64,000 nucleotides of DNA, taken from SOIA01 sp964348015 (GTDB lineage: Bacteria > Acidobacteriota > Aminicenantia > Aminicenantales > Aminicenantaceae). Shown in pieces: positions 16,861 to 26,400 of the stretch (positions are counted from its first letter, which is position 1; every line of letters starts with the position of its first letter). Under the pieces are notes generated by a model. It did not search any database. It worked only from the letters and a program-made list of their open reading frames with translations, and was not told the DNA's origin. The stretch is taken from positions 32,404 to 96,403 of the forward strand of contig CAYGBC010000058.1 of NCBI GenBank assembly GCA_964348015.1, read 5' to 3'. Both the position numbers and the translations under genes were made by a program.

Positions 16861-17731
16861 TTTCTGATTTCAGCTCCTTGATTTTTTGTTGTGCGATCTT
16901 TGTCTCCTCCTCGAGAGGGTATTTGCTCACCAGAAGTTTGAATACGGCCAGGGCCTCTTCTTTCTTTCCGAGCTCGGCAAGGCTGAGTCCTTTTTTGAGA
17001 TAGGCTGCGGGGATTTTGTCTCCGCGGGGGTAGTTCAGGATAAGATCATCGAATTGTTCGATGGCTTCCTCGTGCTTTTTCTGGCTGAAATAACATTCCC
17101 CGATCCAGTAGAGAGAATCGTCGACCAGAGGGCTTTCCGGGAACTGTTCCCTGTACATTTTAAATCCGTCAATAGCCAGGTCAAAATTCCCGTTTCTGTA
17201 GTCTGAATACGCCATGTTGAATACTTCTGCTGGGGATAGAACAGCCGCGGGAGGAGTGGGAGTCTCTTCATCGAGTTGCTCTTTCTCCTTCGGCTCTGTG
17301 TCTTTTTTTTCGGGAGGTGCGGATTCTGACTCTGGGCCGGATGATTTTTCCTCAGCCTGTTCTGAGGGGACGAGAGAAGCTCTTTTTATTTCAATCAGTT
17401 CCTCAGAGATTTTTGTGAGCTGAAGGCTCATCATCTCTAATTTTTCGAGGAAAACTTGAGATTGAGCCGGGATTTTTCTCTGCTCCTGCTTGAAACTGGC
17501 CTGTTCGGATTGGAGAGACTTAGCCAGCTTCAGGAGTTCTTCGAGTTGTCCCTTGATAAGATTGATGTTTTCGGTATTTTTATCAATCTGTTGTTTGAGC
17601 TGCAGGAATTGCTGCCTGAGGAGCTGGACGTCTTTATAGATTAACTCGTATGTCTTCTGTTTCTTATCTGTTCCTGCGGAGACAAGCGGCAAAAGCAGGA
17701 TGAGTGATATCCCGATGAGCCTTTTGCTCAT
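16847..17731 (-). CDS. cpoB: Tol-Pal system protein CpoB/YbgF
   Basis: Periplasmic protein that coordinates peptidoglycan synthesis with outer-membrane constriction. The 294 residues have a signal peptide (about 1-20), an N-terminal trimerising coiled coil (KDVQLLRQQFLQLKQQIDKN region, about 33-120), an acidic Pro/Glu linker, and three TPR units from about residue 170 (VFNMAYSDYRNGNFDLAI, then SLYWIGECYFSQKKHEEAI, then AYLKKGLSLAELGKKEEAL). It is three bases downstream of pal. Confidence 0.93.
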   Translation of the reverse strand: MSKRLIGISLILLLPLVSAGTDKKQKTYELIYKDVQLLRQQFLQLKQQIDKNTENINLIKGQLEELLKLAKSLQSEQASFKQEQRKIPAQSQVFLEKLEMMSLQLTKISEELIEIKRASLVPSEQAEEKSSGPESESAPPEKKDTEPKEKEQLDEETPTPPAAVLSPAEVFNMAYSDYRNGNFDLAIDGFKMYREQFPESPLVDDSLYWIGECYFSQKKHEEAIEQFDDLILNYPRGDKIPAAYLKKGLSLAELGKKEEALAVFKLLVSKYPLEEETKIAQQKIKELKSENERH

Positions 17732-17734
17732 ATA

Positions 17735-18313
17735 CTACTTTCCGATAATCTTGAATTGAGCTCTCCTGTTTTTCTGCCAGGCATCTTCATTGTGTTCGGG
17801 GTCGATCGGCTGGCTTTTGCCGTAGGAAATGATTTTAATTCTGTCGGCGGAAATACCAAGAGAGACGAGATAATCAAGAGTGCTTTTGGCTCTTTTCTCT
17901 CCCAGAGCGAGGTTGTACTCCTCTGTTCCTCTCTCGTCACAGTGACCTTCGATCAGGATGTGGATAGATTCGAATTGCTTGAGCCACTCCGCGTTGGTTT
18001 CGAGAGCCGGTTTTGCGTCATCCCGGATGAAATACTTGTCAAAATCAAAATGAATCATTTCCAACGGAGCTTCGGCATTCATTTCATCGAAAGATTTCTG
18101 AAGGAATATTTCTTCTTCAGTGAGCATGGGTTCTTCGACCATTGGCTCTTCCTCCACTTCTTCGACCACGGGTTGCTCTTCAATCACGGGCTGTTCTTCT
18201 TCCATGGGTTCCGGGGGAGGCGGCGGGGGAGCTTCCTCTACTTTTTTCTTGCAGGAGATCATGAAGGAGAAAATAAGTAGAAATGCTAAAGAGAAAATAG
18301 CTAATTTTTTCAT
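17735..18313 (-). CDS. pal: Peptidoglycan-associated lipoprotein Pal
   Basis: Outer-membrane lipoprotein anchoring the envelope to peptidoglycan. The 192 residues start with a lipoprotein signal ending at Cys21 (FSFMISC), followed by a Pro/Glu/Val-rich spacer and an OmpA-C domain (about 80-190) with HFDFDKY, GHCDERGTEEYN and ALGEKRA. AAGGAG lies upstream of the ATG. The expanded acidic repeat (EEQPVIEEQPVVEEV) is unusual in length. Confidence 0.95.
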   Translation of the reverse strand: MKKLAIFSLAFLLIFSFMISCKKKVEEAPPPPPPEPMEEEQPVIEEQPVVEEVEEEPMVEEPMLTEEEIFLQKSFDEMNAEAPLEMIHFDFDKYFIRDDAKPALETNAEWLKQFESIHILIEGHCDERGTEEYNLALGEKRAKSTLDYLVSLGISADRIKIISYGKSQPIDPEHNEDAWQKNRRAQFKIIGK

Positions 18314-18514
18314 CTCAACTCCTTAGGTTTGATTTTTCGCTCTCCTTGCTTTGTCAGGGGAGCCTTTCCTTATCTCTATATCTTATACAATCAAAAAAGT
18401 GATATGTCAACACGTAGAGCCAAGAACTTTTATCTTCTTTAACACTCCCTTCAAGGACAGGGAGGAGGAATCCCTCCCCGTGCATAAAATTCAAGTCGTG
18501 GGGTCCTCCCCCGA

Positions 18515-19804
18515 TTATCTTGACCAATCGGGAAGTTTATTGTTTCCCCGAGACGTGAGTCGTTTCAAATTGAGACTGTCGTAGTCGATCGTGTAAAGCT
18601 GGATCGAACCGCTGAGGTTCGAAGAAAATATCAGATGTCGACCGTTTGGCGACCAGGACGGAGATTCATTGCGGGCGTTGCTCTCTGTCAACTTGATGAT
18701 CTTGTTCGTCCTGAGATTCAGCACGTAAATATCGAATATCTGGTCTACTCGGGAGACATAGGCAATTCTGTCTCCTGTTGGAGACCAGGCTGGCGCGTCA
18801 TGGTAACTTCCTCCGAAACTCACTCTGCGGACATTGGACCCCTCCGCATCCATCACATAGATTTGAGGAGTTCCTCCCCGATCAGAGGTAAAGGCGATCT
18901 CCCGGCTGTTGGGTGACCAGGAGGGGGACGTGTCAATGGCGTTATTGAAGGTCAGTCTTTTTATTTTTGTCCCGTCGCTGTTGGCGACATAGATCTCTGA
19001 ATTTCCCTCTTCGACAGTGGAACAGAAAGCCAGTTTTTTCCCGTCAGGAGAAAAGGCTGGAGCAAAGTTTGTCCCTGAAGATGTCACCTCCGTTCTGACT
19101 CCTTCATAGGGATTGTAGATGTATAATCCGGCTTCAGTCCCCCTGTAAGAGGTGTAGGCGATTTTTTTCGCATCCGCCGACCACGCCGGCATGTAATCTA
19201 TAATTTTATTGAATGTCAATCGTGTCTGGTTTTCCCCGTCGTAATCCATCATATACAGTTCATCGCTTCCGTCTCTGTCGGATATATAAACGACTTTGGA
19301 GGTAAAAATCGGTTTTTCTCCGTAGATTTTCATGATTTCATCAGCCATTTTATGCGCGACCAGGCGAATAAGGGATTCAGCGGATTGATAACGTTTGCCG
19401 AAGATGAATCGACCGCTCTTCACATCGTAGACTTTGCCCTCGAAAAGAAAGTCTTTTTTCTCGCTTTCGGAAAGTATTCCCACCAACAGAAGCGTAGCCT
19501 GAATGGATTCCCAGTCCTTAAAGTGAATTTTTTTGGGGTTTAAAGATCTTATATAACTGTAATGACTTTTGGGCAATAGCTGGAAAACGCGGCTGTATTC
19601 GAGGTCAGCGGAGATGATTTGATGAAGCGTTTCTCCGTAGGACTGTATTTCAGGTGCGGTACTCTGAGAGATAAACTCAGGGAGTGCCAGTGGGATGGCC
19701 GGCATCCCATCCTTTATGCTGATGACAACTTCCTGTTGGGAAAAAGCGATGATGGCTCCCAAACATAAGATGATTGTGCCCGCCAGAATCAGTGATTTTT
19801 TCAT
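18515..19804 (-). CDS. tolB: Tol-Pal system beta-propeller protein TolB
   Basis: Periplasmic propeller that links TolA to Pal. The 429 residues have a signal peptide (about 1-22, LILAGTIILCLGAIIAFS), an N-terminal alpha/beta domain, and a six-bladed propeller with repeated PD40-type motifs (PAWSADAKKIAY, PAFSPDGKKLAF, PSWSPNSREIAF, PAWSPTGDRIAY, PSWSPNGRHLIF). The ATG overlaps the tolA stop (ATGA). A 200-base gap with a GGGAGG/CCTCCC stem separates it from pal. Confidence 0.96.
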   Translation of the reverse strand: MKKSLILAGTIILCLGAIIAFSQQEVVISIKDGMPAIPLALPEFISQSTAPEIQSYGETLHQIISADLEYSRVFQLLPKSHYSYIRSLNPKKIHFKDWESIQATLLLVGILSESEKKDFLFEGKVYDVKSGRFIFGKRYQSAESLIRLVAHKMADEIMKIYGEKPIFTSKVVYISDRDGSDELYMMDYDGENQTRLTFNKIIDYMPAWSADAKKIAYTSYRGTEAGLYIYNPYEGVRTEVTSSGTNFAPAFSPDGKKLAFCSTVEEGNSEIYVANSDGTKIKRLTFNNAIDTSPSWSPNSREIAFTSDRGGTPQIYVMDAEGSNVRRVSFGGSYHDAPAWSPTGDRIAYVSRVDQIFDIYVLNLRTNKIIKLTESNARNESPSWSPNGRHLIFSSNLSGSIQLYTIDYDSLNLKRLTSRGNNKLPDWSR

Positions 19805-20619
19805 TTGGAGTGCTCGAAAATCAAGTATATCCCGAGATAATCATCCTCGTAGGCTCTTGGTAAGGGAGGAAAAGGCGCTGATGTCTGGACAGCCCGGAGA
19901 GCGGACATATCAAGAGACCGAATACCGCTTGATTCCTCAATTTTTAGATCAGCGACCTGGCCGTTTTTTTGGATCTTAAAATAGACTGTCGTTTGGAAAT
20001 TTCCGGAGATTCCCGGATCGAGAAGAGAAGTGAACCAGTTGCCCGACACTTTATCGATGATGATCTGAAGATAGTAGGTGTAGGGAAAATTGGAGAGGCC
20101 GATCTGGGAAGAAAACGCAGATCCTGCGGCAGCTCCACCTCCTGTGCCTGTTCCTCCGGTGCCTGAACCGCCTCCGCCTATCCTGACTCCGCTTCCCGCC
20201 TCTGATCCTTTTGCGCTTCCTTCTTTGGACGGAGTCCCTTCAGGAGCTCTTTGTGTGATCCGTTGGGATTTTTGAATCGCCGCCTTTTTTTCTGTCTCTG
20301 GTTTCTCTCCTTTTTTGGGTTTTTCGACGGGATACCTGAATGAAGAGGTTGATTCCTGCTGGATTTTCTGTGGAGTGGTGAGGTCTCTGAGTGTCTCTCT
20401 TTTAGGGAGAGGTGTGTCTACGGTTTGAACTCCTCCAACTCCGCCCGAGCCTCCTCCTCCTGGAAGGGAAACGACGCTCACGTAATGAATCATTTCTTTA
20501 CTTTTGGATCTTGGCAGACGCGGAGAAAGAACCGCAAGGATGAGAACAACCATATGGACAGTGAGAGAGAGGACGACCGCCCTTTTGAACGCCATGCTGT
20601 TTCGCGCAATCGCCGTCAT
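19801..20619 (-). CDS. tolA: TolA-like energy transducer with TonB-type C-terminus
   Basis: Links the TolQR motor to the outer membrane. The 272 residues have a single N-terminal membrane helix (about 12-33), a Gly-rich stretch, a Lys/Glu/Pro linker, a second Gly-rich spacer (about 150-170) and a TonB/TolA C-terminal domain from about residue 185 (YYLQIIIDKVSGNW, VAVYFKI-like strand, SALRAVQTSAPFPPLP). It starts one base after the tolR stop with a clear AGGAA Shine-Dalgarno. The position between tolR and tolB decides TolA over TonB. Confidence 0.88.
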   Translation of the reverse strand: MTAIARNSMAFKRAVVLSLTVHMVVLILAVLSPRLPRSKSKEMIHYVSVVSLPGGGGSGGVGGVQTVDTPLPKRETLRDLTTPQKIQQESTSSFRYPVEKPKKGEKPETEKKAAIQKSQRITQRAPEGTPSKEGSAKGSEAGSGVRIGGGGSGTGGTGTGGGAAAGSAFSSQIGLSNFPYTYYLQIIIDKVSGNWFTSLLDPGISGNFQTTVYFKIQKNGQVADLKIEESSGIRSLDMSALRAVQTSAPFPPLPRAYEDDYLGIYLIFEHSK

Positions 20620-20620
20620 T

Positions 20621-21055
20621 TTATTCCTTTTTTTCAGACTCTATCGGCCTTGTGATCAGCCCGATCTGTTCGATGCCGGCTTTTTTGCTGATATCCATGA
20701 TACGCATGATAAATCCGTAGGGAAGATTCTCATCTCCTCGAATAAAAATGATTTTTTTCTCTTTTCCGAAGAAGTATTCTTTTAATTTTTGTTCGAGCAG
20801 AAACTGGTTGATGACAGAATCCTCGATATGGATGTATTTGTCCTCGGTGATAGTCAATGTTAAACCTTCTTCTGAAGGCGCGGATTCCGTTTCTGCCTGA
20901 GGAAGACTGACTCCGATACCGGTTTGCATCATCGGGGCTGTGACCATGAAGATGACCAGGAGGACAAGCATGACATCCACGAAAGGCGTGACGTTGATCT
21001 CGGACAGAGAGGTTCCGAGCTGGCGCCTCCTGAGATGAGGTGTTTTAAGAGCCAT
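20621..21055 (-). CDS. tolR: Tol-Pal system protein TolR (ExbD family)
   Basis: Inner-membrane partner of the TolQ proton channel. The 144 residues begin MALKTPHLRRRQ and carry the typical SEINVTPFVDVMLVLLVIFMV motif (one membrane helix with the proton-carrying Asp), then a periplasmic ExbD domain. The frame continues 38 codons further upstream, but those lie inside tolQ. The ATG at 21055 gives the normal family length and an 11-base overlap with tolQ. Confidence 0.94.
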   Translation of the reverse strand: MALKTPHLRRRQLGTSLSEINVTPFVDVMLVLLVIFMVTAPMMQTGIGVSLPQAETESAPSEEGLTLTITEDKYIHIEDSVINQFLLEQKLKEYFFGKEKKIIFIRGDENLPYGFIMRIMDISKKAGIEQIGLITRPIESEKKE

Positions 21056-21704
21056 AGAGTCTTTCCGCGATGCCCAAGAATTCGAGGGAAAAATCCTCGA
21101 TTTCAGTGATGATGTCTTTGATCCGGTGGAGGTAGTAGTTATAGGCAATGACTGCTGGAATGGCGGCAAAGAGACCGAGAGCTGTGGCGATCAGAGCTTC
21201 CGCGATTCCCGGAGCGACGGTTACGAGACTTGCTGATCTTTGGACTTCAATATTCAAGAAGGCATTCATGATTCCCCAGACTGTACCGAACAGGCCGATG
21301 AACGGAGTCGCGCTGCCTGTCGTGGCCAAAAAGCTCATCATGGTTTCCAGCTTTGAAATTTGCTGGTTGGATGCTCTTGACAGAGCTCTGTTTATGCTTT
21401 CGAGCCCATCTGGGGGCAATTTTCCCTGGTTGGATTTGGTGAGATGGGCCAGCTCTTTGTATCCAGCCTGGAAGAGAGATGCGACGGGGCTGGCGCGGTA
21501 TATTTTGGACGCCTTATTCACCTCGGAGAGGTCGCTGCTCCGGCGGAAAACTTTGAGAAACTTCTGAGATTGGAAAGAAGCGGACTTCAGTGTTTTTCTT
21601 TTAAAAAAAATAACTGCCCAGGAAAATACTGAGAAGAAGAGGAGGATCAGAAGGACCAGTTTTACAACAAAACTGGCATCGATTATGAGCTTGAAGACGT
21701 TCAT
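21045..21704 (-). CDS. tolQ: Tol-Pal system protein TolQ (MotA/TolQ/ExbB family)
   Basis: Proton-channel subunit of the Tol motor. The 219 residues contain three membrane segments (about 12-32, 125-150 and 160-185) and the family signature IAEALIATALGLFAAIPAVIAYN in the third. First gene of the tol operon. Its ATG has no Shine-Dalgarno sequence and lies 13 bases after the -10 box of the promoter at 21718-21746. Confidence 0.94.
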   Translation of the reverse strand: MNVFKLIIDASFVVKLVLLILLFFSVFSWAVIFFKRKTLKSASFQSQKFLKVFRRSSDLSEVNKASKIYRASPVASLFQAGYKELAHLTKSNQGKLPPDGLESINRALSRASNQQISKLETMMSFLATTGSATPFIGLFGTVWGIMNAFLNIEVQRSASLVTVAPGIAEALIATALGLFAAIPAVIAYNYYLHRIKDIITEIEDFSLEFLGIAERLYGS

Positions 21705-21717
21705 GGTCTAAAGAAAA

Positions 21718-21746
21718 AAATTAGCACATGCCTGTTTTAAAGTCAA
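21718..21746 (-). promoter_or_regulatory. Promoter of the tol-pal operon, near-leaderless
   Basis: On the minus strand TTGACT (21746-21741), a 17-base spacer and TAATTT (21723-21718) precede the tolQ ATG by 13 bases. Predicted leader about six bases. The -10 box is weaker than at ftsY or ftsK. Confidence 0.55.
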
Positions 21747-21760
21747 ACTCCTGATCCCGA

Positions 21761-21789
21761 TTGACAAAGTTAAGATGAAATAATAGATT
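21761..21789 (+). promoter_or_regulatory. Promoter of the ktrB-ktrA genes
   Basis: A perfect TTGACA (21761-21766), a 17-base spacer and TAGATT (21784-21789) lie 35 bases before the chosen ktrB ATG. It is divergent from the tolQ promoter within 45 bases. Confidence 0.65.
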
Positions 21790-21824
21790 TGTCTTTAATC
21801 CAGACTCTGAGTTTGAGGCGAATC

Positions 21825-23174
21825 ATGAACAAAGTTTTGAAGGCGGAAAAGAGATTTCACCCCGCCCAGGTTCTGGCGATAAGCTTCATTGCCGCTATCA
21901 TTATCGGAACATCTCTCCTTCTTCTCCCCATCAGCACGACGGAAGGACCTATTTCTCTCGTGGATGCCCTGTTTACGGCAACTTCCGGCGTGTGTGTTAC
22001 AGGACTTATCGTCCAGGATACAGCCACCTATTTCACTCCGTTCGGACAGATCGTCATACTCTTCTTGTTTCAACTCGGGGGACTGGGAATCATGACGTTC
22101 TCGACTCTTATCCTTCTGGTGGCCATGAAGAAGATATCGATCAAAGACAGAATCCTCATCCAGGAGGGATTTCATCATCGAGCACCCAGAGATGTGAAAT
22201 CGCTGATCAAAAGAATATTCCTGTATGCGTTGCTCTTCGAGGGGGCCGGGACGCTTTCATTTTTCCTCCGGTGGCAGAAGGACCTCCCCTGGCTCCGGGC
22301 GCTCACTCATTCGGTCTTTCATTCCGTATCGGCCTTTTGCAATGCCGGATTCTCCCTGTTCAGCGATAGTTTTCTTTCCTACAGAGGAGACGCTTGGATA
22401 AATGTCACGCTTTTTGTGCTGATCGTTTTTGGGGGATTGGGTTTTCTCGTCCTGAGCGAAGGGAAAGGTATTCTATTAAATATTTTTAGAAAGAAGAAAA
22501 ACCCAATCTCTCTTCACACCAAATTGGTCCTCACCATGACCTCTGTCCTCATCCTCTTCTCTTTTGTATCTTTTCTGGCCATCGAATGGAATCGCTCGCT
22601 GCAGATGTTTTCTTTTAAAGAAAAGATTCTCTCTTCTCTTTTTCAAGTCGTGACGCCCCGGACAGCCGGCTTTAACACCATGGATCTGAATTCTCTGAGC
22701 TCCGCTGCGGTTTTTCTCTTGATCATGTTGATGTTCATCGGAGCCTCCCCAGGTTCCACGGGGGGCGGTGTCAAGACCAGTACTGTGGGAGCGATATTCG
22801 CTTTCATGAGATCGAAAATAGCGGCCAGAGATTCAGTCAGTCTCTATAGAAGAACTTTACCTGTGCAGTCGATCACGAAGGCCTTTACAATCGTGACTCT
22901 GGCAGTGGGCATCATTTGTCTGGCTGCGTTCACACTCTTGATCACTCATCCCTGGGCAAGCCTGAAGGATGTCCTTTTTGAGGCTTTTTCCGCGTTCAGC
23001 ACTGTCGGGCTTTCTCTGGGTATGACTCCAAAGCTCTCTTCACTGGGCAAAGTGGTGATCATCCTCACCATGTATATCGGCAGGATCGGGCCTTTAACTC
23101 TGTTGTACGCATTCAGCCGTCAGAAAGCCTTTGGGGAATACGAGTATGTTGAAGAAAACGTGATGATAGGATAG
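21825..23174 (+). CDS. Potassium uptake protein, TrkH/KtrB family
   Basis: Membrane-embedded ion-conducting subunit of a Ktr/Trk potassium transporter. About 449 residues with eight or more membrane helices. Four P-loop filter segments are visible: TSGVCVTGL, SAFCNAGFSL, TPRTAGFNTM and SAFSTVGLSL. The flexible intramembrane gate shows GASPGSTGGG. The ATG at 21825 has GAGG seven bases upstream; an in-frame TTG at 21789 overlaps the promoter. The regulatory subunit follows after 22 bases. Confidence 0.92.
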   Translation: MNKVLKAEKRFHPAQVLAISFIAAIIIGTSLLLLPISTTEGPISLVDALFTATSGVCVTGLIVQDTATYFTPFGQIVILFLFQLGGLGIMTFSTLILLVAMKKISIKDRILIQEGFHHRAPRDVKSLIKRIFLYALLFEGAGTLSFFLRWQKDLPWLRALTHSVFHSVSAFCNAGFSLFSDSFLSYRGDAWINVTLFVLIVFGGLGFLVLSEGKGILLNIFRKKKNPISLHTKLVLTMTSVLILFSFVSFLAIEWNRSLQMFSFKEKILSSLFQVVTPRTAGFNTMDLNSLSSAAVFLLIMLMFIGASPGSTGGGVKTSTVGAIFAFMRSKIAARDSVSLYRRTLPVQSITKAFTIVTLAVGIICLAAFTLLITHPWASLKDVLFEAFSAFSTVGLSLGMTPKLSSLGKVVIILTMYIGRIGPLTLLYAFSRQKAFGEYEYVEENVMIG

Positions 23175-23196
23175 AATCGGTGAAGGAGTTTTGATC

Positions 23197-23847
23197 ATGA
23201 AATTCGCAGTCATAGGTCTCGGGAGTTTTGGTCACAATGTGGCCAGAACCCTTTACGAGAAAAAAAATGAAGTCCTGGCCGTGGATGTCGACAAGGAAAA
23301 GATTGAAGACGTTAAGAATTTCGTGTCTCATGCGGTGAATATGGATTCAGCGGATAAGGAAAACCTTCAGGCTCTCGGGATCCAGGATATGGATGTTGTT
23401 GTCGTCAGCCTCGGGCCGGAGATGGAAGCTTCCATTCTTACGGTGCTCTATTTGCATGAGATGGGAGCTCAGCGCATCGTCGCCAAAGCCCTGACCGAAG
23501 ACCACGCCAAAATCCTGGAGGCTGTCGGAGCCACTGAAGTCATCTATCCGGAAAAGGATATGGCTGTCAAAACCGCTCTGAAACTGAGCTGTCCCAACAT
23601 ACTGGAGTACCTGCCTTTAACGAGCGGGATTGGAATTCAGGAGATCGCTCCTCCCGTAAAGTTTATCGGCAAAACCCTAAAGGACCTTGACCTGAGAAAC
23701 AAGTACGGGATACAGGTTCTCGCCATCAAAGAGATCATTCCAGAAAAAACGACTTTTGTTCCCCTGGCGGATTTTGTCATTAAAGACAGTGATATTCTTG
23801 TTATCATGGGGGAAGAAAAAGCACTCGCAAAGATCAATTCTCTCTGA
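23197..23847 (+). CDS. Potassium channel regulatory subunit, TrkA/KtrA family
   Basis: Cytoplasmic gating ring subunit. The 216 residues have an RCK-N Rossmann domain starting FAVIGLGSFGHNVAR (nucleotide-binding Gly motif) and an RCK-C domain from about residue 135. The single-copy arrangement fits KtrA more than the duplicated TrkA. AAGGAG lies eight bases before the ATG at 23197, which is preferred over a TTG two codons earlier. Convergent with the helicase gene. Confidence 0.93.
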   Translation: MKFAVIGLGSFGHNVARTLYEKKNEVLAVDVDKEKIEDVKNFVSHAVNMDSADKENLQALGIQDMDVVVVSLGPEMEASILTVLYLHEMGAQRIVAKALTEDHAKILEAVGATEVIYPEKDMAVKTALKLSCPNILEYLPLTSGIGIQEIAPPVKFIGKTLKDLDLRNKYGIQVLAIKEIIPEKTTFVPLADFVIKDSDILVIMGEEKALAKINSL

Positions 23848-23948
23848 AAAGAGGCGTTCAGGAATAGCGATACTCCCGTCGAATTTTGAGTGCCATAGCC
23901 TCCCCCTTCTTCGCATCCTTCTCTGTCAAGAGGAGTTCCGCAAGTTTT

Positions 23949-26303
23949 TTATCTCGAGCTGAGCAGGAGACTCAGGATTTCCAGGGCGACCTGCTTGGAT
24001 TGTCTGCCGCTTTCCTTGGTCGGGCCCACGCATGAGGGACATCCTTCCTTACAGGGACAGGCCTGGATCGTTTTCTGGGAATGCGCGAGAAGTGTTTTTT
24101 CCAGGTCAAACAGAGAGGGACTTAGACCTATTCCTCCTGGAAAATTGTCGTAGATGAAGATGTTCGGCTCAAAGGCAACGTCGGAAAAATCCTGCAAGAC
24201 CTCTTCTGGAGAAATTTTTCGGCGGATATCCCGTGGGGGGACGGACTTGCCCGTGGAGTTGTCGCCGATAGAAACACCGACATCGTGGAGGTCGCACATC
24301 ATGAACAGGGGGGCGACATGGTGGAGAAGATAGGCCAGGCCGTACAGGCCGTTTATCTTCTGTTCCGAAGAAAAAGGCAGAGCCTGAATAATCTCGGAAG
24401 GGATGGTCAGCCAGTAGGCTGTGGTGTGCATCTCATTCTGAGGGAGACTGAGGTCTCCCGCTCCCACGTTTTCAGAGGTGTGGAATTTAATTTTCTTGAA
24501 TCCGACAACCTGCGTGGCCACATGCACTTCACCGTGAGAAATCGAGCATTTGGCAAGGTCGTTTTTTGCGAAGACATCGAGGATCTTGATTTTCGTGTAG
24601 TCGATCGCGTCTGTGAAGTAGTCCACATCGGTTTTTTTCACATAGGCCTTTCTCTGGTCATAGTCGAGCTTGTCTACATAATACTGCTCTCCCTCACACA
24701 AGTAGATCGCTTTCGGGTGAAGCGTGGTGAGAGCGGATGTGAAATCCACTTCAGCGATGGCTTGTGTCTTTTGATCCGTGTCCACGACTACGAAATTATC
24801 CGAGCTGATGCTTCTCAAACTGACTCCATCAGCGGGATAGGCATCCGATGTCCAGAACCACTTGTCTTTTGAATGATGAACCAGCTTCTCCTCTTCCAGG
24901 AATTGGAGTATTTCGGCAGTATCCACCCGGCCGAATTTTTCTCCGTCTTTCAGAGGAAGCTCAAAGGCGGCGCATTCGATATGGCTTACGAGGATAGAGA
25001 GGTTATCGGGGTTGATCAATGCTTTCTCAGGATTCTGGGAGAAAAAGTACTCCGGATTATTGATGATGAACTGATCCAGGGGAGAGCTGGAAGCAACCAG
25101 GACCGCGGCCGACCTTCCTGTTTTCCGCCCTGCCCGGCCGGCCCTCTGCCAGGTGCTCGAGATCGTCCCCGGGTAACTGGCAAGAACAGCGATATCAAGG
25201 CTGCCGATGTCGATACCCAGTTCCAGGGCATTGGTCGATACAACACCTTTAATTTTCCCTTCCCTGAGTTCCTTCTCGATCTCTCTCCTTTTCAGAGGAA
25301 GGTAGCCACCCCTGTAACCCCTGATCAGGCCTTCCTCCTTGATCGTCTTCTCGATGTCCTCCTTGAGATAGGTCACCAAGACTTCGGTGGTCAGTCGGCT
25401 GGGAGCGAATACGATAGTCTGGAGGTCGTTTTTGATAAAGAGAGAGGACACTCGCCGGGATTCATTGACATAGGACCTGCGGATCCCCAGATGCCTGTTG
25501 ACTACGGGTGGATTGTAGAAGATAAAATATTTTTCTCCCTGGGGAGCCCCGTTATTGTCCACAAGGGATACCGGTTCCTCTATCATTCTTTCGGCCATTT
25601 CCAGGGGATTGGCGATGGTGGCGGTGCAGAGGATGAACTGGGGCTGAGCGCCGTAGAATCTTGCGATTCTTTTCAGCCGGCGCAACACATTGGCCAGATG
25701 ACTTCCGAAAATACCGCGGTAGTTGTGAAGTTCATCGATGACGATGTATTTTAGGTTTTCGAAGAGTTTGATCCATTTTGTATGGTGGGGGAGGATTCCA
25801 GTGTGCAGCATGTCCGGATTGGTCAGGATGATGTGCCCTCGCGCTCTAATGGCTTTCCTCGCATCCTGGGGTGTGTCGCCGTCATACGTGAAGATCCTGA
25901 TCTCTTCGGGCAGAAGCTTGATCGTTTCATCGAGTTCAGCTCTTTGATCCTGGGCCAGAGCCTTGGTCGGAAAGAGATAGATGGCCCGCGCGGAGGAATT
26001 TTTCAGGATGGCATCCAGCACCGGAAGGTTGTAGCAGAGTGTTTTTCCCGAGGCTGTAGGAGTGACAACCGCGATGTTCTTTCCCTTTTTAAGCAGCTCC
26101 CAGGAGCTGTGCTGGTGGGAATACAGCCGGGAAAATTCCTTTGTCTTCAAAGCCTCCACCAGCTTGGGATGGACATCAGAGGGGTACTCGCGGTACTGTC
26201 CGTCACGGGCTGGAAGGTGCTGGATGGCTCGGATGGATTCGTTCTTAACGCCGATTTCTCTCAGAGTCTTCAGGGATTTCGCGAGATTTTTCTCTCTTGA
26301 CAT
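23949..26303 (-). CDS. DEAD/DEAH-box helicase with C-terminal DUF1998 cysteine cluster (MrfA/YprA-like)
   Basis: Superfamily 2 helicase of 784 residues. The N-terminal half has TPTASGKTLCY (motif I, about 80-90), DELH in VIDELHNYRGIFGSH (motif II) and TATIANP (motif III). The helicase C domain has QRAGRAGR (motif VI). The C-terminus has Cys residues in CPCKEGCPSC, the metal-binding hallmark of the MrfA family, which repairs mitomycin C damage in Bacillus. No MrfB exonuclease is adjacent. It is divergent from uvrA with a shared 97-base promoter region. Confidence 0.88.
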   Translation of the reverse strand: MSREKNLAKSLKTLREIGVKNESIRAIQHLPARDGQYREYPSDVHPKLVEALKTKEFSRLYSHQHSSWELLKKGKNIAVVTPTASGKTLCYNLPVLDAILKNSSARAIYLFPTKALAQDQRAELDETIKLLPEEIRIFTYDGDTPQDARKAIRARGHIILTNPDMLHTGILPHHTKWIKLFENLKYIVIDELHNYRGIFGSHLANVLRRLKRIARFYGAQPQFILCTATIANPLEMAERMIEEPVSLVDNNGAPQGEKYFIFYNPPVVNRHLGIRRSYVNESRRVSSLFIKNDLQTIVFAPSRLTTEVLVTYLKEDIEKTIKEEGLIRGYRGGYLPLKRREIEKELREGKIKGVVSTNALELGIDIGSLDIAVLASYPGTISSTWQRAGRAGRKTGRSAAVLVASSSPLDQFIINNPEYFFSQNPEKALINPDNLSILVSHIECAAFELPLKDGEKFGRVDTAEILQFLEEEKLVHHSKDKWFWTSDAYPADGVSLRSISSDNFVVVDTDQKTQAIAEVDFTSALTTLHPKAIYLCEGEQYYVDKLDYDQRKAYVKKTDVDYFTDAIDYTKIKILDVFAKNDLAKCSISHGEVHVATQVVGFKKIKFHTSENVGAGDLSLPQNEMHTTAYWLTIPSEIIQALPFSSEQKINGLYGLAYLLHHVAPLFMMCDLHDVGVSIGDNSTGKSVPPRDIRRKISPEEVLQDFSDVAFEPNIFIYDNFPGGIGLSPSLFDLEKTLLAHSQKTIQACPCKEGCPSCVGPTKESGRQSKQVALEILSLLLSSR

Positions 26304-26336
26304 GCGCTTCTATCCAGATTATCCGTATTCCTCCCT

Positions 26337-26392
26337 ATATTATTATTTTTGGAACAAAAGGGTCAACGGCTATATCGGATTTGTGTTAGAAT
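26337..26392. promoter_or_regulatory. Divergent promoter region between the MrfA-like gene and uvrA
   Basis: Minus strand: TTGACC (26366-26361), an 18-base spacer and TAATAT (26342-26337) for the helicase gene. Plus strand: an extended -10 TGTTAGAAT (26384-26392) ends eight bases before the uvrA ATG, with no good -35. The helicase promoter is moderate and the uvrA one tentative. Confidence 0.45.
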
Positions 26393-26400
26393 GGAACGTC

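Noticed and set aside
26062..26400. Long N-terminal extension of uvrA (113 codons)
   Set aside because: It lies inside the helicase gene on the other strand, and UvrA homologues begin at MLKEIRV-like sequence. The ATG at 26401 is right.
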